DNA of 64,000 nt from Collimonas antrihumi (lineage in GTDB: Bacteria > Pseudomonadota > Gammaproteobacteria > Burkholderiales > Burkholderiaceae_D), in contig NZ_JAGQED010000003.1 of the NCBI RefSeq assembly GCF_018304965.1, positions 124,001-188,000 of the forward strand, read 5' to 3'. The translations under genes and the position numbers were made by a program. This document shows, one piece after another, positions 29,151-38,720 of this stretch. The notes beneath the pieces are model-generated. The model made no database searches and had not been told where the DNA came from. It was given only the letters and a program-made list of their open reading frames with translations. How positions within the stretch are numbered: position 1 is the stretch's first letter; every line of letters begins with the position of its first letter.

Positions 29151-29166
29151 TGGCACGGCGATTGCT
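29151..29166 (+). promoter_or_regulatory. Sigma-54 promoter of the prpBC-acnD-prpF operon
   Basis: TGGCACG-GCGA-TTGCT is an exact match to the -24/-12 consensus, with GG at 29152-29153 and GC at 29164-29165, ten bases between. Transcription should begin near 29177. That excludes the in-frame ATG at 29173 as start of prpB. Confidence 0.88.
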
Positions 29167-29232
29167 GTATAGATGAAAAGACCCGTTGCAGGCAACTGCA
29201 TGAAACAAATTAGCAATCCATCAGGAGAAGAC

Positions 29233-30120
29233 ATGAGTCAATATTCCGCAGGCGCGGCCTTCCGCAAGGCGATGCAAGAAGAATCCCCATTGCAAGTGAT
29301 CGGCGCAATCAATGCAAATCACGCATTGCTAGCCAAGCGCGCCGGTTTCAAGGCGATTTACCTGTCCGGCGGCGGTGTCGCGGCCGGTTCGCTCGGCTTG
29401 CCCGATCTCGGCATCTCCAATCTGGACGACGTGCTGACCGACGTGCGCCGCATCACCGACGTCTGCGACCTGCCCTTGCTGGTCGATGTGGATACCGGTT
29501 TCGGCGCCAGCGCCTTCAATGTTGCGCGTACCGTCAAATCGATGATCAAGTTCGGCGCGGCAGCGATCCACATCGAGGACCAGGTCGGCGCCAAGCGTTG
29601 CGGCCATCGTCCGAACAAGGAAATCGTCAGCAAGCAGGAAATGGTCGACCGTATCAAGGCAGCAGTCGATGCCCGTACCGATGAGAATTTCGTGATCATG
29701 GCGCGTACCGATGCGCTTGCGGTGGAAGGGCTGGAATCGGCGCTGGATCGCGCCGTGGCCTGCGTCGAAGCCGGCGCCGACATGATCTTCCCGGAAGCGA
29801 TTACGGAGCTGGCGATGTACAAGCAGTTCGCGGCTGCCGTCAAGGTGCCGGTATTGGCCAACATCACCGAATTCGGTTCAACGCCGTTGTTTACAGTAGA
29901 AGAGTTGAAATCAGCCGATGTCGGCCTGGTGCTGTATCCGTTGTCGGCCTTCCGTGCAATGAACAAGGCGGCCGAAAACGTGTATAACGCAATCCGCCGC
30001 GACGGCACGCAAAAGAACGTGGTCGACACCATGCAGACACGCATGGAATTGTATGACCGGATCAACTATCACGATTTCGAACGGCATCTGGATGCCCTGT
30101 TTGCGGCCCAGAAAAAATAA
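29233..30120 (+). CDS. prpB: 2-Methylisocitrate lyase
   Basis: It cleaves 2-methylisocitrate to pyruvate and succinate, the last step of the methylcitrate cycle. The 295-residue protein belongs to the isocitrate lyase/PEP mutase superfamily and has the catalytic motif [10 protein letters not shown] with C123, as well as the metal-binding DVDTGFG and HIEDQVG segments. ATG 29233 follows TCAGGAGAAG at good spacing and lies within the transcript predicted from the sigma-54 promoter. First gene of the prp operon. Confidence 0.97.
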   Translation: MSQYSAGAAFRKAMQEESPLQVIGAINANHALLAKRAGFKAIYLSGGGVAAGSLGLPDLGISNLDDVLTDVRRITDVCDLPLLVDVDTGFGASAFNVARTVKSMIKFGAAAIHIEDQVGAKRCGHRPNKEIVSKQEMVDRIKAAVDARTDENFVIMARTDALAVEGLESALDRAVACVEAGADMIFPEAITELAMYKQFAAAVKVPVLANITEFGSTPLFTVEELKSADVGLVLYPLSAFRAMNKAAENVYNAIRRDGTQKNVVDTMQTRMELYDRINYHDFERHLDALFAAQKK

Positions 30121-30179
30121 GACATCTGCATTTAAGGCAATCCCTTTACACCTATTCCTTTCCGTCAGGAGACTAAAAA

Positions 30180-31343
30180 ATGAGTGAAGCACAAGCAACC
30201 GCGCAGTCAACCTCTTTCAAGCCAAAAAAATCCGTCGCACTGTCCGGCGTAACCGCAGGTAACACTGCATTGTGTTCCGTCGGTAAAACCGGCAACGATC
30301 TGCATTACCGTGGTTATGACATCCTGGATATCGCCGACACCTGCGAGTTCGAAGAAATCGCCTATCTGCTGGTACACGGCAAGCTGCCTACTGCTGCCGA
30401 ACTCAAAGGCTACAAGGCTAAATTGAAATCCTTGCGCGGCTTGCCGGCCAGCGTCAAGGCCGCGCTGGAAGCGCTGCCTGCCGCATCGCACCCGATGGAC
30501 GTGATGCGCACCGGCGTCTCGGTGCTGGGTTGCACGCTGCCAGAAAGAGACGACCATAATGCACCGGGTGCGCGCGACATCGCCGACCGCCTGATGGCGT
30601 CATTCGGTTCCATGCTGCTGTACTGGTATCACTTCAGCACCAACGGCAAGCGCATCGAGGTTGAAACCGACGACGACTCCATCGGCGGCCATTTCCTGCA
30701 CCTGCTGCATGGCGTGAAGCCGTCCGCTTCGTGGGAAAAAGCGATGCACGTTTCGCTGATCCTGTACGCGGAACACGAATTCAATGCCTCCACCTTTACC
30801 AGCCGCGTGATTGCCGGCACAGGCTCTGATTTCTACTCCGCCATCACCGGCGCAATCGGCGCCTTGCGCGGCCCGAAACACGGCGGCGCGAATGAAGCGG
30901 CGTTTGAAATCCAGAAGCGTTACGACAATCCGGATGAAGCGGAAGCCGACATCCGGAGCCGGGTGGAGAACAAGGAAGTGGTGATCGGTTTCGGCCATCC
31001 TGTGTATACCGTATCCGATCCGCGCAACAAGGTCATCAAGGAAGTGGCGCGCAAGTTGTCGGCGGAAGCGGGCTCGACTGCGATGTTCGACATCGCCGAG
31101 CGCCTGGAAACCGTGATGTGGGATGTCAAGAAGATGTTCCCGAACCTGGACTGGTTTTCGGCCGTCTCGTACCACATGATGGGCGTGCCGACTGCGATGT
31201 TTACACCGTTGTTCGTGATTTCCCGTACTTCCGGCTGGGCCGCGCACGTGATCGAGCAGCGTATCGATAACAAGATCATTCGTCCGTCGGCTAACTACGT
31301 CGGCCCGGATAATCTGGAGTTTGTGCCGATCGGCAAACGCTAG
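30180..31343 (+). CDS. prpC: 2-Methylcitrate synthase
   Basis: It condenses propionyl-CoA with oxaloacetate. The 387-residue citrate-synthase-family protein has [12 protein letters not shown] near the N terminus, [19 protein letters not shown] with the first catalytic His, [12 protein letters not shown] with the second, and [14 protein letters not shown]. The PrpC subclass is supported by the operon rather than by a single residue. AGGAGA precedes ATG 30180. A repeat element follows 27 bases after the stop. Confidence 0.95.
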   Translation: MSEAQATAQSTSFKPKKSVALSGVTAGNTALCSVGKTGNDLHYRGYDILDIADTCEFEEIAYLLVHGKLPTAAELKGYKAKLKSLRGLPASVKAALEALPAASHPMDVMRTGVSVLGCTLPERDDHNAPGARDIADRLMASFGSMLLYWYHFSTNGKRIEVETDDDSIGGHFLHLLHGVKPSASWEKAMHVSLILYAEHEFNASTFTSRVIAGTGSDFYSAITGAIGALRGPKHGGANEAAFEIQKRYDNPDEAEADIRSRVENKEVVIGFGHPVYTVSDPRNKVIKEVARKLSAEAGSTAMFDIAERLETVMWDVKKMFPNLDWFSAVSYHMMGVPTAMFTPLFVISRTSGWAAHVIEQRIDNKIIRPSANYVGPDNLEFVPIGKR

Positions 31344-31370
31344 TCACTTGAGGTGACCTCTAAAAAACTC

Positions 31371-31443
31371 CGTCATCCCCGCGAACGCGGGGATCCAAGT
31401 TGCTGATTTAAAATAGATTCCCGCGCTCGCGGGAATGACGGGG
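31371..31443. repeat. Interspersed palindromic repeat (copy 2 of 4), prpC-acnD spacer
   Basis: CGTCATCCCCGCGAACGCGG on the left and GATTCCCGCGCTCGCGGGAA followed by TGACGGGG on the right, with a short AT-rich centre. Same family as copies at 6616, 44412 and 58561. The rest of the 190-base spacer contains nothing I recognise. Confidence 0.88.
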
Positions 31444-31533
31444 TTGCCAATAACGTAACAAGGTTATTGGAGCTGCACTTAAGGACCTTAGGTAAAGCCT
31501 AAGCCTGACCATTACCCCTTTCTTGACTGAGCC

Positions 31534-34128
31534 ATGAACACTGCAAATCGCAAACCTCTTCCTGGCACCAAGCTGGATTATTTCGACACGCGCGCCGCGG
31601 TCGATGCCATCCAGCCTGGCGCCTACGACAAGCTGCCATACACCTCGCGCGTGCTGGCCGAAAACCTCGTGCGCCGTTGCGACCCTGCGACCCTGACCGA
31701 TTCCCTGAAACAGTTCATCGAGCGCAAGCGCGACCTCGACTTTCCGTGGTTCCCGGCCCGCGTGGTGTGCCATGACATCCTGGGCCAGACCGCACTGGTC
31801 GATCTCGCCGGCCTGCGTGACGCGATTGCCGCACAGGGCGGAGACCCGGCCCTGGTCAATCCGGTGGTGCCGACGCAGCTGGTGGTGGACCATTCGCTAG
31901 CCGTCGAGTGCGGCGGCTTCGATCCAGATGCATTCGGCAAGAACCGCGCCATCGAAGACCGTCGTAACGAAGACCGTTTCGACTTCATCAACTGGACCAA
32001 GAAGGCGTTCAAGAACGTCGACGTGATCCCGCCGGGCAACGGCATCCTGCACCAGATCAACCTCGAGCGCATGTCGCCGGTGGTGCAGGTGAAAGATGGT
32101 GTCGCCTTCCCGGATACCCTGGTCGGTACCGACAGCCACACGCCGATGGTGGATGCGCTGGGCGTAATCGCCATCGGCGTCGGCGGCCTGGAAGCTGAAA
32201 GCGTGATGCTGGGCCGCGCCTCCTGGATGCGCCTGCCGGATATCATCGGCGTCGAGCTGAGCGGCAAGCCGCAGCCGGGCATCACTGCGACTGACATCGT
32301 GCTGGCGCTGACCGAGTTCTTGCGCGCGCAGAAGGTCGTGTCCTCTTATCTCGAGTTCTACGGTGAAGGTGCTTCGCACCTGACGTTGGGCGACCGCGCG
32401 ACCATTTCCAACATGGCGCCGGAGTTCGGCTCCACCGCCGCGATGTTTTACATCGACGAGCAAACCATCAAATACCTGAAGCTCACCGGCCGCGACGATG
32501 CGCTGGTCAAGCTGGTGGAAATCTACGCCAAGGAAACCGGACTCTGGGCCGACAGCCTGAAGCACGCCGAGTACGAACGCGTCATCAAGTTCGACCTGTC
32601 CTCCGTGGTGCGTAACATTGCCGGGCCATCCAACCCGCACAATCGCGTGCCGACTTCCGAACTGGCCGCGCGCGGCATCAGCGGCAAGGTGGAGAATGAA
32701 CCAGGTCTTATGCCAGACGGCGCCGTGATCATCGCCGCCATCACCAGCTGCACTAATACCAACAACCCGCGCAACATGATCGCTGCCGGTTTGTTGGCGC
32801 GCAACGCGAATGCCCGTGGCCTCACTCGCAAACCGTGGGTAAAGAGCTCGCTGGCGCCGGGCTCCAAGACGGTTGCGCTGTATCTGGAAGCAGCCGGACT
32901 GATGCCGGAACTGGAAACACTGGGCTTCGGTGTGGTGGCCTTTGCCTGCACCACTTGCAACGGCATGAGCGGTGCGCTGGATCCGGTCATCCAGAAGGAA
33001 GTGGTGGAGCGCGATCTGTACGCCACCGCGGTCCTCTCGGGCAACCGAAATTTCGACGGCCGTATCCACCCTTACGCCAAACAGGCTTTCCTGGCCTCGC
33101 CGCCGCTGGTGGTGGCCTACGCCATCGCTGGCACCATCCGTTTCGATATCGAGAAAGATATCCTGGGTATCGACGCCGATGGCCATCCTGTGACGCTGAA
33201 AGATATCTGGCCGTCCGATGAAGAAATCGATGCCATCGTCGCCTCCAGCGTCAAGCCAGAGTTGTTCCGCAAGGTCTACGAGCCGATGTTTGCCGTGGTT
33301 GCCGATAACGGCGAGAAAGTCAGCCCGCTGTACGACTGGCGTCCGCAGACCACCTATATCCGTCGTCCACCATACTGGGAAGGCGCACTGGCTGGCGAGC
33401 GTACGATGAAGGGCATGCGTCCGCTGGCGGTGTTGGGCGACAACATCACCACCGATCACCTGTCGCCATCGAATGCCATCATGCTCGATAGCGCAGCGGG
33501 TGCGTACCTGGCCAAGATGGGGTTGCCTGAGGAAGACTTCAACTCCTACGCCACCCATCGCGGCGATCATCTCACTGCGCAACGCGCCACGTTCGCTAAT
33601 CCCACCTTGAAGAATGAAATGGTGAAGGAAAACGGCAAGGTGAAGGCGGGTTCGCTGACGCGCATGGAGCCAGAGGGCACGGTCACCCGCATGTGGGAAG
33701 CGATCGAGATCTACATGGAGCGCAAGCAGCCGTTGATCGTGATCGCCGGCGCCGACTACGGCCAGGGCTCCTCACGTGACTGGGCCGCCAAAGGCGTGCG
33801 CCTGGCAGGCGTGGAAGCCATCGTAGCGGAAGGCTTTGAACGCATCCACCGCACCAATCTGGTCGGCATGGGCGTGCTGCCGCTGGAGTTCAAGCCTGGC
33901 GTCAACCGCATCACCTTGAACATCGACGGTACTGAAACCTTCGACGTGATCGGTGAACGCACTCCGCGCACGACGCTGACGCTGGTCATCAATCGCAAGA
34001 ACGGCGAGCGTGTGGAAGTGCCTGTGACTTGCCGTCTTGACACTGCGGAAGAAGTTTCGATCTACGAAGCGGGCGGCGTGCTGCAGCGTTTCGCTCAAGA
34101 CTTCCTCGAATCGTCAACGGCTGCCTGA
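31534..34128 (+). CDS. acnD: Fe/S-dependent 2-methylisocitrate dehydratase AcnD
   Basis: AcnD dehydrates 2-methylcitrate to an aconitate-type intermediate that PrpF isomerises; together they replace PrpD. The 864-residue aconitase-family protein has the three cluster cysteines, C406 in AITSCTNTNNP and C472 and C475 in FACTTCNGMSG, plus the GSSRDWAAKG swivel-domain motif near the C terminus. The pairing with prpF and place in the prp operon set it apart from ordinary AcnA. Length is normal. Confidence 0.95.
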   Translation: MNTANRKPLPGTKLDYFDTRAAVDAIQPGAYDKLPYTSRVLAENLVRRCDPATLTDSLKQFIERKRDLDFPWFPARVVCHDILGQTALVDLAGLRDAIAAQGGDPALVNPVVPTQLVVDHSLAVECGGFDPDAFGKNRAIEDRRNEDRFDFINWTKKAFKNVDVIPPGNGILHQINLERMSPVVQVKDGVAFPDTLVGTDSHTPMVDALGVIAIGVGGLEAESVMLGRASWMRLPDIIGVELSGKPQPGITATDIVLALTEFLRAQKVVSSYLEFYGEGASHLTLGDRATISNMAPEFGSTAAMFYIDEQTIKYLKLTGRDDALVKLVEIYAKETGLWADSLKHAEYERVIKFDLSSVVRNIAGPSNPHNRVPTSELAARGISGKVENEPGLMPDGAVIIAAITSCTNTNNPRNMIAAGLLARNANARGLTRKPWVKSSLAPGSKTVALYLEAAGLMPELETLGFGVVAFACTTCNGMSGALDPVIQKEVVERDLYATAVLSGNRNFDGRIHPYAKQAFLASPPLVVAYAIAGTIRFDIEKDILGIDADGHPVTLKDIWPSDEEIDAIVASSVKPELFRKVYEPMFAVVADNGEKVSPLYDWRPQTTYIRRPPYWEGALAGERTMKGMRPLAVLGDNITTDHLSPSNAIMLDSAAGAYLAKMGLPEEDFNSYATHRGDHLTAQRATFANPTLKNEMVKENGKVKAGSLTRMEPEGTVTRMWEAIEIYMERKQPLIVIAGADYGQGSSRDWAAKGVRLAGVEAIVAEGFERIHRTNLVGMGVLPLEFKPGVNRITLNIDGTETFDVIGERTPRTTLTLVINRKNGERVEVPVTCRLDTAEEVSIYEAGGVLQRFAQDFLESSTAA

Positions 34129-34143
34129 AGAGGACAACACAAA

Positions 34144-35346
34144 ATGGCCCACGCTTTGACCCACATGCACCAGATCAAGATTGCCGCCACCTACATGCGT
34201 GGCGGCACCAGCAAAGGCGTGTTCTTCCGCCTGCAAGACTTACCCGAAACAGCGCAGGTACCCGGCACTGCACGTGATGCATTGCTGTTGCGTGTCATCG
34301 GCAGCCCGGACCCTTACGGCAAGCAGATTGACGGCATGGGCGGGGCGACCTCGAGCACCAGCAAGACGGTGATCCTGTCCAAGAGCAGCAAGCCCGATCA
34401 CGATGTCGATTACCTGTTTGGCCAGGTAGCCATCGATAAAGCATTTGTCGACTGGAGTGGCAATTGCGGCAATCTGTCCGCCGCGGTTGGTTCGTTCGCG
34501 ATCGCCAGCGGCTTGGTCGATGCCGGACGCATTCCGCAAAACGGCATGGCGACTGTGCGTATCTGGCAGGCGAACATCGCCAAGACCATCATCGCCCATG
34601 TGCCGATCACCAACGGCGCCGTGCAGGAAACCGGTGATTTCGAGCTTGACGGCGTCACGTTCCCGGCGGCGGAGGTGCAACTTGAATTCATGGCGCCCGC
34701 AGCTGACGAGGAGGGCGAGGGCGGATCCATGTTCCCCACCGGGAATCTGGTTGACGACCTCGAGGTTCCGGGTGTCGGCAGGCTCAAGGTCACCATGATC
34801 AATGCCGGCATCCCGACCATCTTCGTGAACGCGGAAGCGGTCGGGTACACCGGCACCGAGCTGCAGGACGCCATCAACGGCGATGTCGAGGCATTGGCCA
34901 AATTTGAAACCATTCGCGCGCATGGCGCGCTGCGCATGGGTCTCATCAAGCAGCTCGATGAAGCAGCGAATCGCCAGCACACGCCAAAAGTGGCGTTTGT
35001 CGCCAAGCCAGCCAGCTACGTTTCTTCCAGCGGCAAGCAGGTCGACGCCGGCGATATCGATTTGCTGGTGCGTGCGCTGTCCATGGGTAAGCTGCATCAC
35101 GCCATGATGGGTACGGCAGCGGTAGCCATCGGCACCGCGGCGGCGATTCCCGGCACGCTGGTGAACCTTGCCGCCGGCGGCGGCGCGAAAACAGCGGTGC
35201 GCTTCGGGCATCCTTCAGGCACCTTGCGGGTGGGTGCGGAAGCCAGCCAGGCAAACGGCGAATGGAGTGTGACCAAAGCCATCATGAGCCGCAGCGCCCG
35301 GGTGCTGATGGAGGGATGGGTGCGCGTGCCCGGGGGTGCGTTCTAA
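34144..35346 (+). CDS. prpF: 2-Methylaconitate cis-trans isomerase PrpF
   Basis: PrpF isomerises the 2-methylaconitate made by AcnD. The 400-residue protein begins with KIAATYMRGGTSKGVFFRL, the conserved family N terminus, and contains DGMGGATSSTSKTVIL and DWSGNCGNLSAAVGSFAI, whose Cys lies at the active site in this diaminopimelate-epimerase-like fold. It follows acnD by 15 bases. It is the last gene of the operon. Confidence 0.95.
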   Translation: MAHALTHMHQIKIAATYMRGGTSKGVFFRLQDLPETAQVPGTARDALLLRVIGSPDPYGKQIDGMGGATSSTSKTVILSKSSKPDHDVDYLFGQVAIDKAFVDWSGNCGNLSAAVGSFAIASGLVDAGRIPQNGMATVRIWQANIAKTIIAHVPITNGAVQETGDFELDGVTFPAAEVQLEFMAPAADEEGEGGSMFPTGNLVDDLEVPGVGRLKVTMINAGIPTIFVNAEAVGYTGTELQDAINGDVEALAKFETIRAHGALRMGLIKQLDEAANRQHTPKVAFVAKPASYVSSSGKQVDAGDIDLLVRALSMGKLHHAMMGTAAVAIGTAAAIPGTLVNLAAGGGAKTAVRFGHPSGTLRVGAEASQANGEWSVTKAIMSRSARVLMEGWVRVPGGAF

Positions 35347-35373
35347 TGGTCACAGCTGTTTATTTTCTTCAAA

Positions 35374-35391
35374 ATCGTCAGTTCTGACGAT
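35374..35391. repeat. Short hyphenated palindrome after prpF
   Basis: ATCGTCAG-TT-CTGACGAT lies 28 bases after the prpF stop. On the plus strand no T run follows, so it is at best a weak terminator. Confidence 0.4.
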
Positions 35392-35792
35392 CCGGTTGCG
35401 CTATCCAAATCATTGCGCTGGATTCGCAACCCGCTGCGCCGCTCGTCAAACGGCAAGTTCGGCGTCACCAGTCCCGTCCCGGATATTCCACTATGCGAAA
35501 AATTAGCTCCACATTGTGGGATGCGAGTGCCAAGCAAATCAGGAAAACGGAGTCATTTTTTTGAAAACTAATTTCACATAGCAAAAAATAGAGCATAAGG
35601 CATTGAAAATAAACGAATTAATTTAAGTCATATGTCTTATATAAGACATGGTCGATATTCAAAAAAACCGCTATTATTTCTCCATGCAGTTTTCTTCGAT
35701 TTCACCACTCTGGTTTTCGTACGAGAGTGAACAGATGTATCGCCACACAATTCGTTTTTTCTCAATCTTGCTTTATTATCTAGGATATACAC
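35392..35792 (+). promoter_or_regulatory. Upstream region of aceA with a perfect 18-bp palindrome
   Basis: The 446-base spacer between prpF and aceA has no convincing gene. From about 35550 it becomes AT-rich and promoter-like. ATGTCTTATATAAGACAT at 35632-35649 is a perfect 18-bp palindrome, 143 bases before the aceA start. It has the form of a dimeric repressor site, similar to GntR-type operators. I cannot name the regulator. Confidence 0.65.
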
Positions 35793-37373
35793 ATGTCACA
35801 ATATCAAGACGACATCAAAGCCATTGCCAGCCTGAAAGACAAAGAAGGTAGTGCCTGGAACGCGATTAATCCTGAATCTGCCGCACGTATGCGCGCCCAG
35901 AACAGATTCAAAACCGGTCTGGATATCGCCAGGTACACCGCCAAGATCATGCGCGATGACATGGCAAACTACGACGCTGACTCGTCCAAATACACCCAGT
36001 CTTTGGGTTGCTGGCACGGTTTTATCGGTCAACAGAAGATGATTTCGATTAAGAAGCACTTCAACAACACCGACCGTCGCTACCTGTACCTGTCTGGCTG
36101 GATGGTTGCTGCGTTGCGCTCCGAATTCGGCCCGTTGCCTGACCAGTCCATGCACGAGAAGACTGCCGTAGCCGACCTGATCAGGGAGCTGTACACTTTC
36201 CTGCGCCAAGCCGATGCACGTGAACTGGGCGGTTTGTTCCGCCAATTGGACGGTGCTCAAGGCGCTGCCAAGCAAGCGATCCAGGACAAAATTGATAACC
36301 ACGTCACCCACGTAGTGCCAATCATTGCCGATATCGATGCCGGTTTCGGCAATGCTGAAGCGACCTACCTGATGGCTAAGCAGATGATTGAAGCGGGTGC
36401 ATGCTGTATCCAGATCGAAAACCAGGTTTCCGATGAAAAGCAGTGCGGCCACCAAGACGGTAAAGTAACTGTTCCTCACGAAGATTTCCTGGCGAAGATC
36501 CGTGCCGTGCGTTACGCGTTCCTGGAGCTGGGTGTAGACGACGGTGTCATCGTTGCGCGTACCGACTCACTGGGTGCAGGCCTGACCAAACAAATCGCGG
36601 TAACTCGCGAGCCGGGCGATTTGGGCGATCAATACAACTCCTTCCTGGACGTTGAAGAAGTTTCTACCGAATCCATGAACAATGGCGACGTTGTCATCAA
36701 GCGCGACGGCAAGCTTCTGCGCCCTAAGCGTTTGCCTAGCAATTTGTTCCAGTTCCGCGCCGGTACCGGTGAAGAGCGTTGCGTATTGGATTGCATTACA
36801 TCTCTGCATAACGGCGCCGACTTGCTTTGGATCGAAACCGAGAAGCCACACATTGCTCAGATCGGCGGCATGGTCAAAGCGATTCGTAAAGTTATTCCAA
36901 ATGCCAAGCTGGTTTATAACAACAGCCCGTCATTCAACTGGACACTGAACTTCCGTCAGCAAATTTTCGACCTCATGAAAAGCGAAGGCAAAGACGTTTC
37001 TGCTTACGATCGCGCTGCGCTGATGAGCGTTGAGTACGACGCAACTGAATTGGCAATTGCCGCAGATGAAAAAATCCGGACTTTCCAAGCCGATTCAGCG
37101 CGTGAAGCGGGTATTTTCCATCACCTGATTACTCTGCCGACTTATCACACCGCTGCATTGTCGACTGACAACCTGGCAAAAGAATACTTCGGTGACCAGG
37201 GCATGTTGGGTTATGTTGCCGGCGTTCAGCGCAAGGAAATCCGCCAGGCTATCGCTTGTGTCAAGCATCAGAACATGGCCGGTTCAGACATCGGCGATGA
37301 TCACAAAGATTACTTCAGTGGCGAAGCTGCTCTGAAAGCATCTGGTAAAGACAATACGATGAACCAGTTTTAA
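35793..37373 (+). CDS. aceA: Isocitrate lyase
   Basis: It splits isocitrate into glyoxylate and succinate, the entry to the glyoxylate bypass. The 526-residue protein is of the long bacterial class (about 530 residues, as in Pseudomonas) rather than the 430-residue enterobacterial type. It has metal-binding DIDAGFGNAEATY, the active-site motif DEKQCGHQDGK with C218, and VARTDSLGA. TAGGA lies upstream of ATG 35793. Codon choice is visibly more T-ending and less GC-rich than in acnD and prpF; this could reflect high expression or transfer. A terminator follows. Confidence 0.96.
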   Translation: MSQYQDDIKAIASLKDKEGSAWNAINPESAARMRAQNRFKTGLDIARYTAKIMRDDMANYDADSSKYTQSLGCWHGFIGQQKMISIKKHFNNTDRRYLYLSGWMVAALRSEFGPLPDQSMHEKTAVADLIRELYTFLRQADARELGGLFRQLDGAQGAAKQAIQDKIDNHVTHVVPIIADIDAGFGNAEATYLMAKQMIEAGACCIQIENQVSDEKQCGHQDGKVTVPHEDFLAKIRAVRYAFLELGVDDGVIVARTDSLGAGLTKQIAVTREPGDLGDQYNSFLDVEEVSTESMNNGDVVIKRDGKLLRPKRLPSNLFQFRAGTGEERCVLDCITSLHNGADLLWIETEKPHIAQIGGMVKAIRKVIPNAKLVYNNSPSFNWTLNFRQQIFDLMKSEGKDVSAYDRAALMSVEYDATELAIAADEKIRTFQADSAREAGIFHHLITLPTYHTAALSTDNLAKEYFGDQGMLGYVAGVQRKEIRQAIACVKHQNMAGSDIGDDHKDYFSGEAALKASGKDNTMNQF

Positions 37374-37391
37374 CAACTGAATCCGGTGTGG

Positions 37392-37421
37392 AAAAAAGCT
37401 CGCTGCGGCGAGCTTTTTTTT
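37392..37421 (+). terminator. Intrinsic terminator of aceA
   Basis: AAAAAAGCTCG pairs with CGAGCTTTTTT around CTGCGG, followed by further T residues, 18 bases after the aceA stop. The flanking A and T runs make it bidirectional in form. Confidence 0.92.
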
Positions 37422-37514
37422 ATGCGCAGGTTGGTCTGTTCTGTAGCCATGCTAAATTAATGTTTGGATTAACGTCACGCAATCCATGCTTCCTTAGACA
37501 ACGAGGACAACACC

Positions 37515-37922
37515 ATGTGGGCTCACGAAGATAGTATTGAAACAACAGCGACGCCGGCACAGGTCTGGAAGCTGTTTGCAGACGTAGAGGGCTGGAAAAA
37601 GTGGAACCAGGGGATTGATAACATCGAGATCCACGGCGCATTTGCGGTTGGCACCACGTTCTCGATGCAACCTCCCGGCGAGGACGTGTTTACCACCACT
37701 TTGATCGATGTCAAAGAGAACCAGAGTTTTACCGATGAGACGATCATAGACGGCACCCGGATACTGGTGCACCACAGAATCGTGCCGCTGGCTTCCGGCG
37801 GCAGCAAGGTCATCTACAGCACCGAGATTACCGGACCGGCCGCGGCCGATTTCGGGCCGATGGTGACCGCGGATTTCCCGGAAGTGCTGGCGGCGTTGAA
37901 AAAGCTTGCAGAACTTAAGTAA
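37515..37922 (+). CDS. SRPBCC (START-like) family protein
   Basis: The 135-residue protein has the polyketide cyclase/START-like fold signature: an N-terminal TTATPAQVWKLFADVEGWKKWN (about 10-31), a central beta-rich part and a long C-terminal helix (FPEVLAALKKLAELK). Such proteins bind hydrophobic small molecules; no ligand can be inferred. ATG 37515 follows GAGGACAACACC. It stands alone between aceA and a palindromic repeat. Confidence 0.8.
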   Translation: MWAHEDSIETTATPAQVWKLFADVEGWKKWNQGIDNIEIHGAFAVGTTFSMQPPGEDVFTTTLIDVKENQSFTDETIIDGTRILVHHRIVPLASGGSKVIYSTEITGPAAADFGPMVTADFPEVLAALKKLAELK

Positions 37923-37941
37923 GTATTGCCTGCCTTCAGCT

Positions 37942-38060
37942 AGTAGGGTGGGCATGAATGCCCACGCGGAATTGACTCGTGGCAGATGACTGTTTCGGTA
38001 ACGCGTACGTTCGCACTCCGGCTATCGCGGTCACGCGTGGGCATTCATGCCCACCCTACT
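37942..38060. repeat. Interspersed inverted repeat of the GTAGGGTGGGCA type (copy 2)
   Basis: Perfect 27-base arms at 37942-37968 and 38034-38060 enclose 65 bases. Each arm begins AGTAGGGTGGGCATG and contains a smaller palindrome GGGCATGAATGCCC. It lies between convergent genes, as does copy 1 at 18003, and shares the GTAGGGTGGGCA end and the inner GCCCACGCG. Confidence 0.92.
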
Positions 38061-38117
38061 TACTGCTCGATGTCGGTAATCATATTGTCGAGGTCGATAT
38101 GACGTTTTTGGTAAAAA

Positions 38118-38564
38118 TCAGGCTTTGAATTTATTCTTGAGAGCGTCAAGTTTCGAGCTTGATGCCGCTTGCCCGTTGCTGTTGTCGTTGCTGTCTGCAT
38201 CGTCTGCGTAGTCTTCTTCGGCAAATTCGTCAGCCAGGTTTTTCCAGCCTTTGCTTGCCGCGAACGCATTGAATTCTTCCGGTGCTTCCAGCACGATCAG
38301 TTTGTCGTCCTGCAAACCAAGATCGCCGTGGCCGAAGTCCGGGCCGACGTAGCCGATCTTGCGCAACTGGCCCAGAACCTGGGCGATCAGTACTTTGTCT
38401 TCATACAGGCGGTCTTTGCCGATCGCCGAGGCGAAATCGATATAGACGTCGATGATTCCATAGCCTTCATCGAAAATACGAATTGCTTTTATGTTATGAC
38501 TACGGCCAGTGGCGTCGGTAACGCTGAATGGCCCGCTGAGTTGGATGTCGGTTTCGCTGTTCAT
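38118..38564 (-). CDS. Hypothetical protein, 148 residues
   Basis: I do not recognise this family. From ATG 38564 the protein is soluble and acidic with a compact first part (about 1-115, including RIFDEGYGIIDVYIDFASA and IGYVGPDFGHGDLGLQDDK). A low-complexity acidic/polar stretch (EEDYADDADSNDNSNGQ) and a basic C-terminal helix (LDALKNKFKA) follow. An in-frame TTG at 38582 would add six residues. No operon partner is evident. Confidence 0.65.
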   Translation of the reverse strand: MNSETDIQLSGPFSVTDATGRSHNIKAIRIFDEGYGIIDVYIDFASAIGKDRLYEDKVLIAQVLGQLRKIGYVGPDFGHGDLGLQDDKLIVLEAPEEFNAFAASKGWKNLADEFAEEDYADDADSNDNSNGQAASSSKLDALKNKFKA

Positions 38565-38720
38565 CCGGAAAGGATACACCAAATGACGATGGATCTGCCG
38601 CCGGCGTTGTCGTCAGGGAGGCTTCATCGATCGCGATTCATCGGTAGACTGATCTGTTTACAGCGCAAACAAATCGGAGGAGTGCCATGTTAAAGCAAGT
38701 CGATGCCGGCGTTCTGAATG

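Noticed and set aside
29173-29232. Longer prpB N terminus from ATG 29173
   Set aside because: It would start before the transcript start predicted from the sigma-54 promoter, and the extra residues have no family match; AGGAGA supports ATG 29233.
31897-33582. 561-residue minus-strand open frame
   Set aside because: Antisense of acnD, whose cluster cysteines and length are intact.
35343-35537. 64-residue minus-strand open frame after prpF
   Set aside because: Its last part looks protein-like, but there is no ribosome-binding site, no recognisable motif and it ends against prpF; too weak to call.
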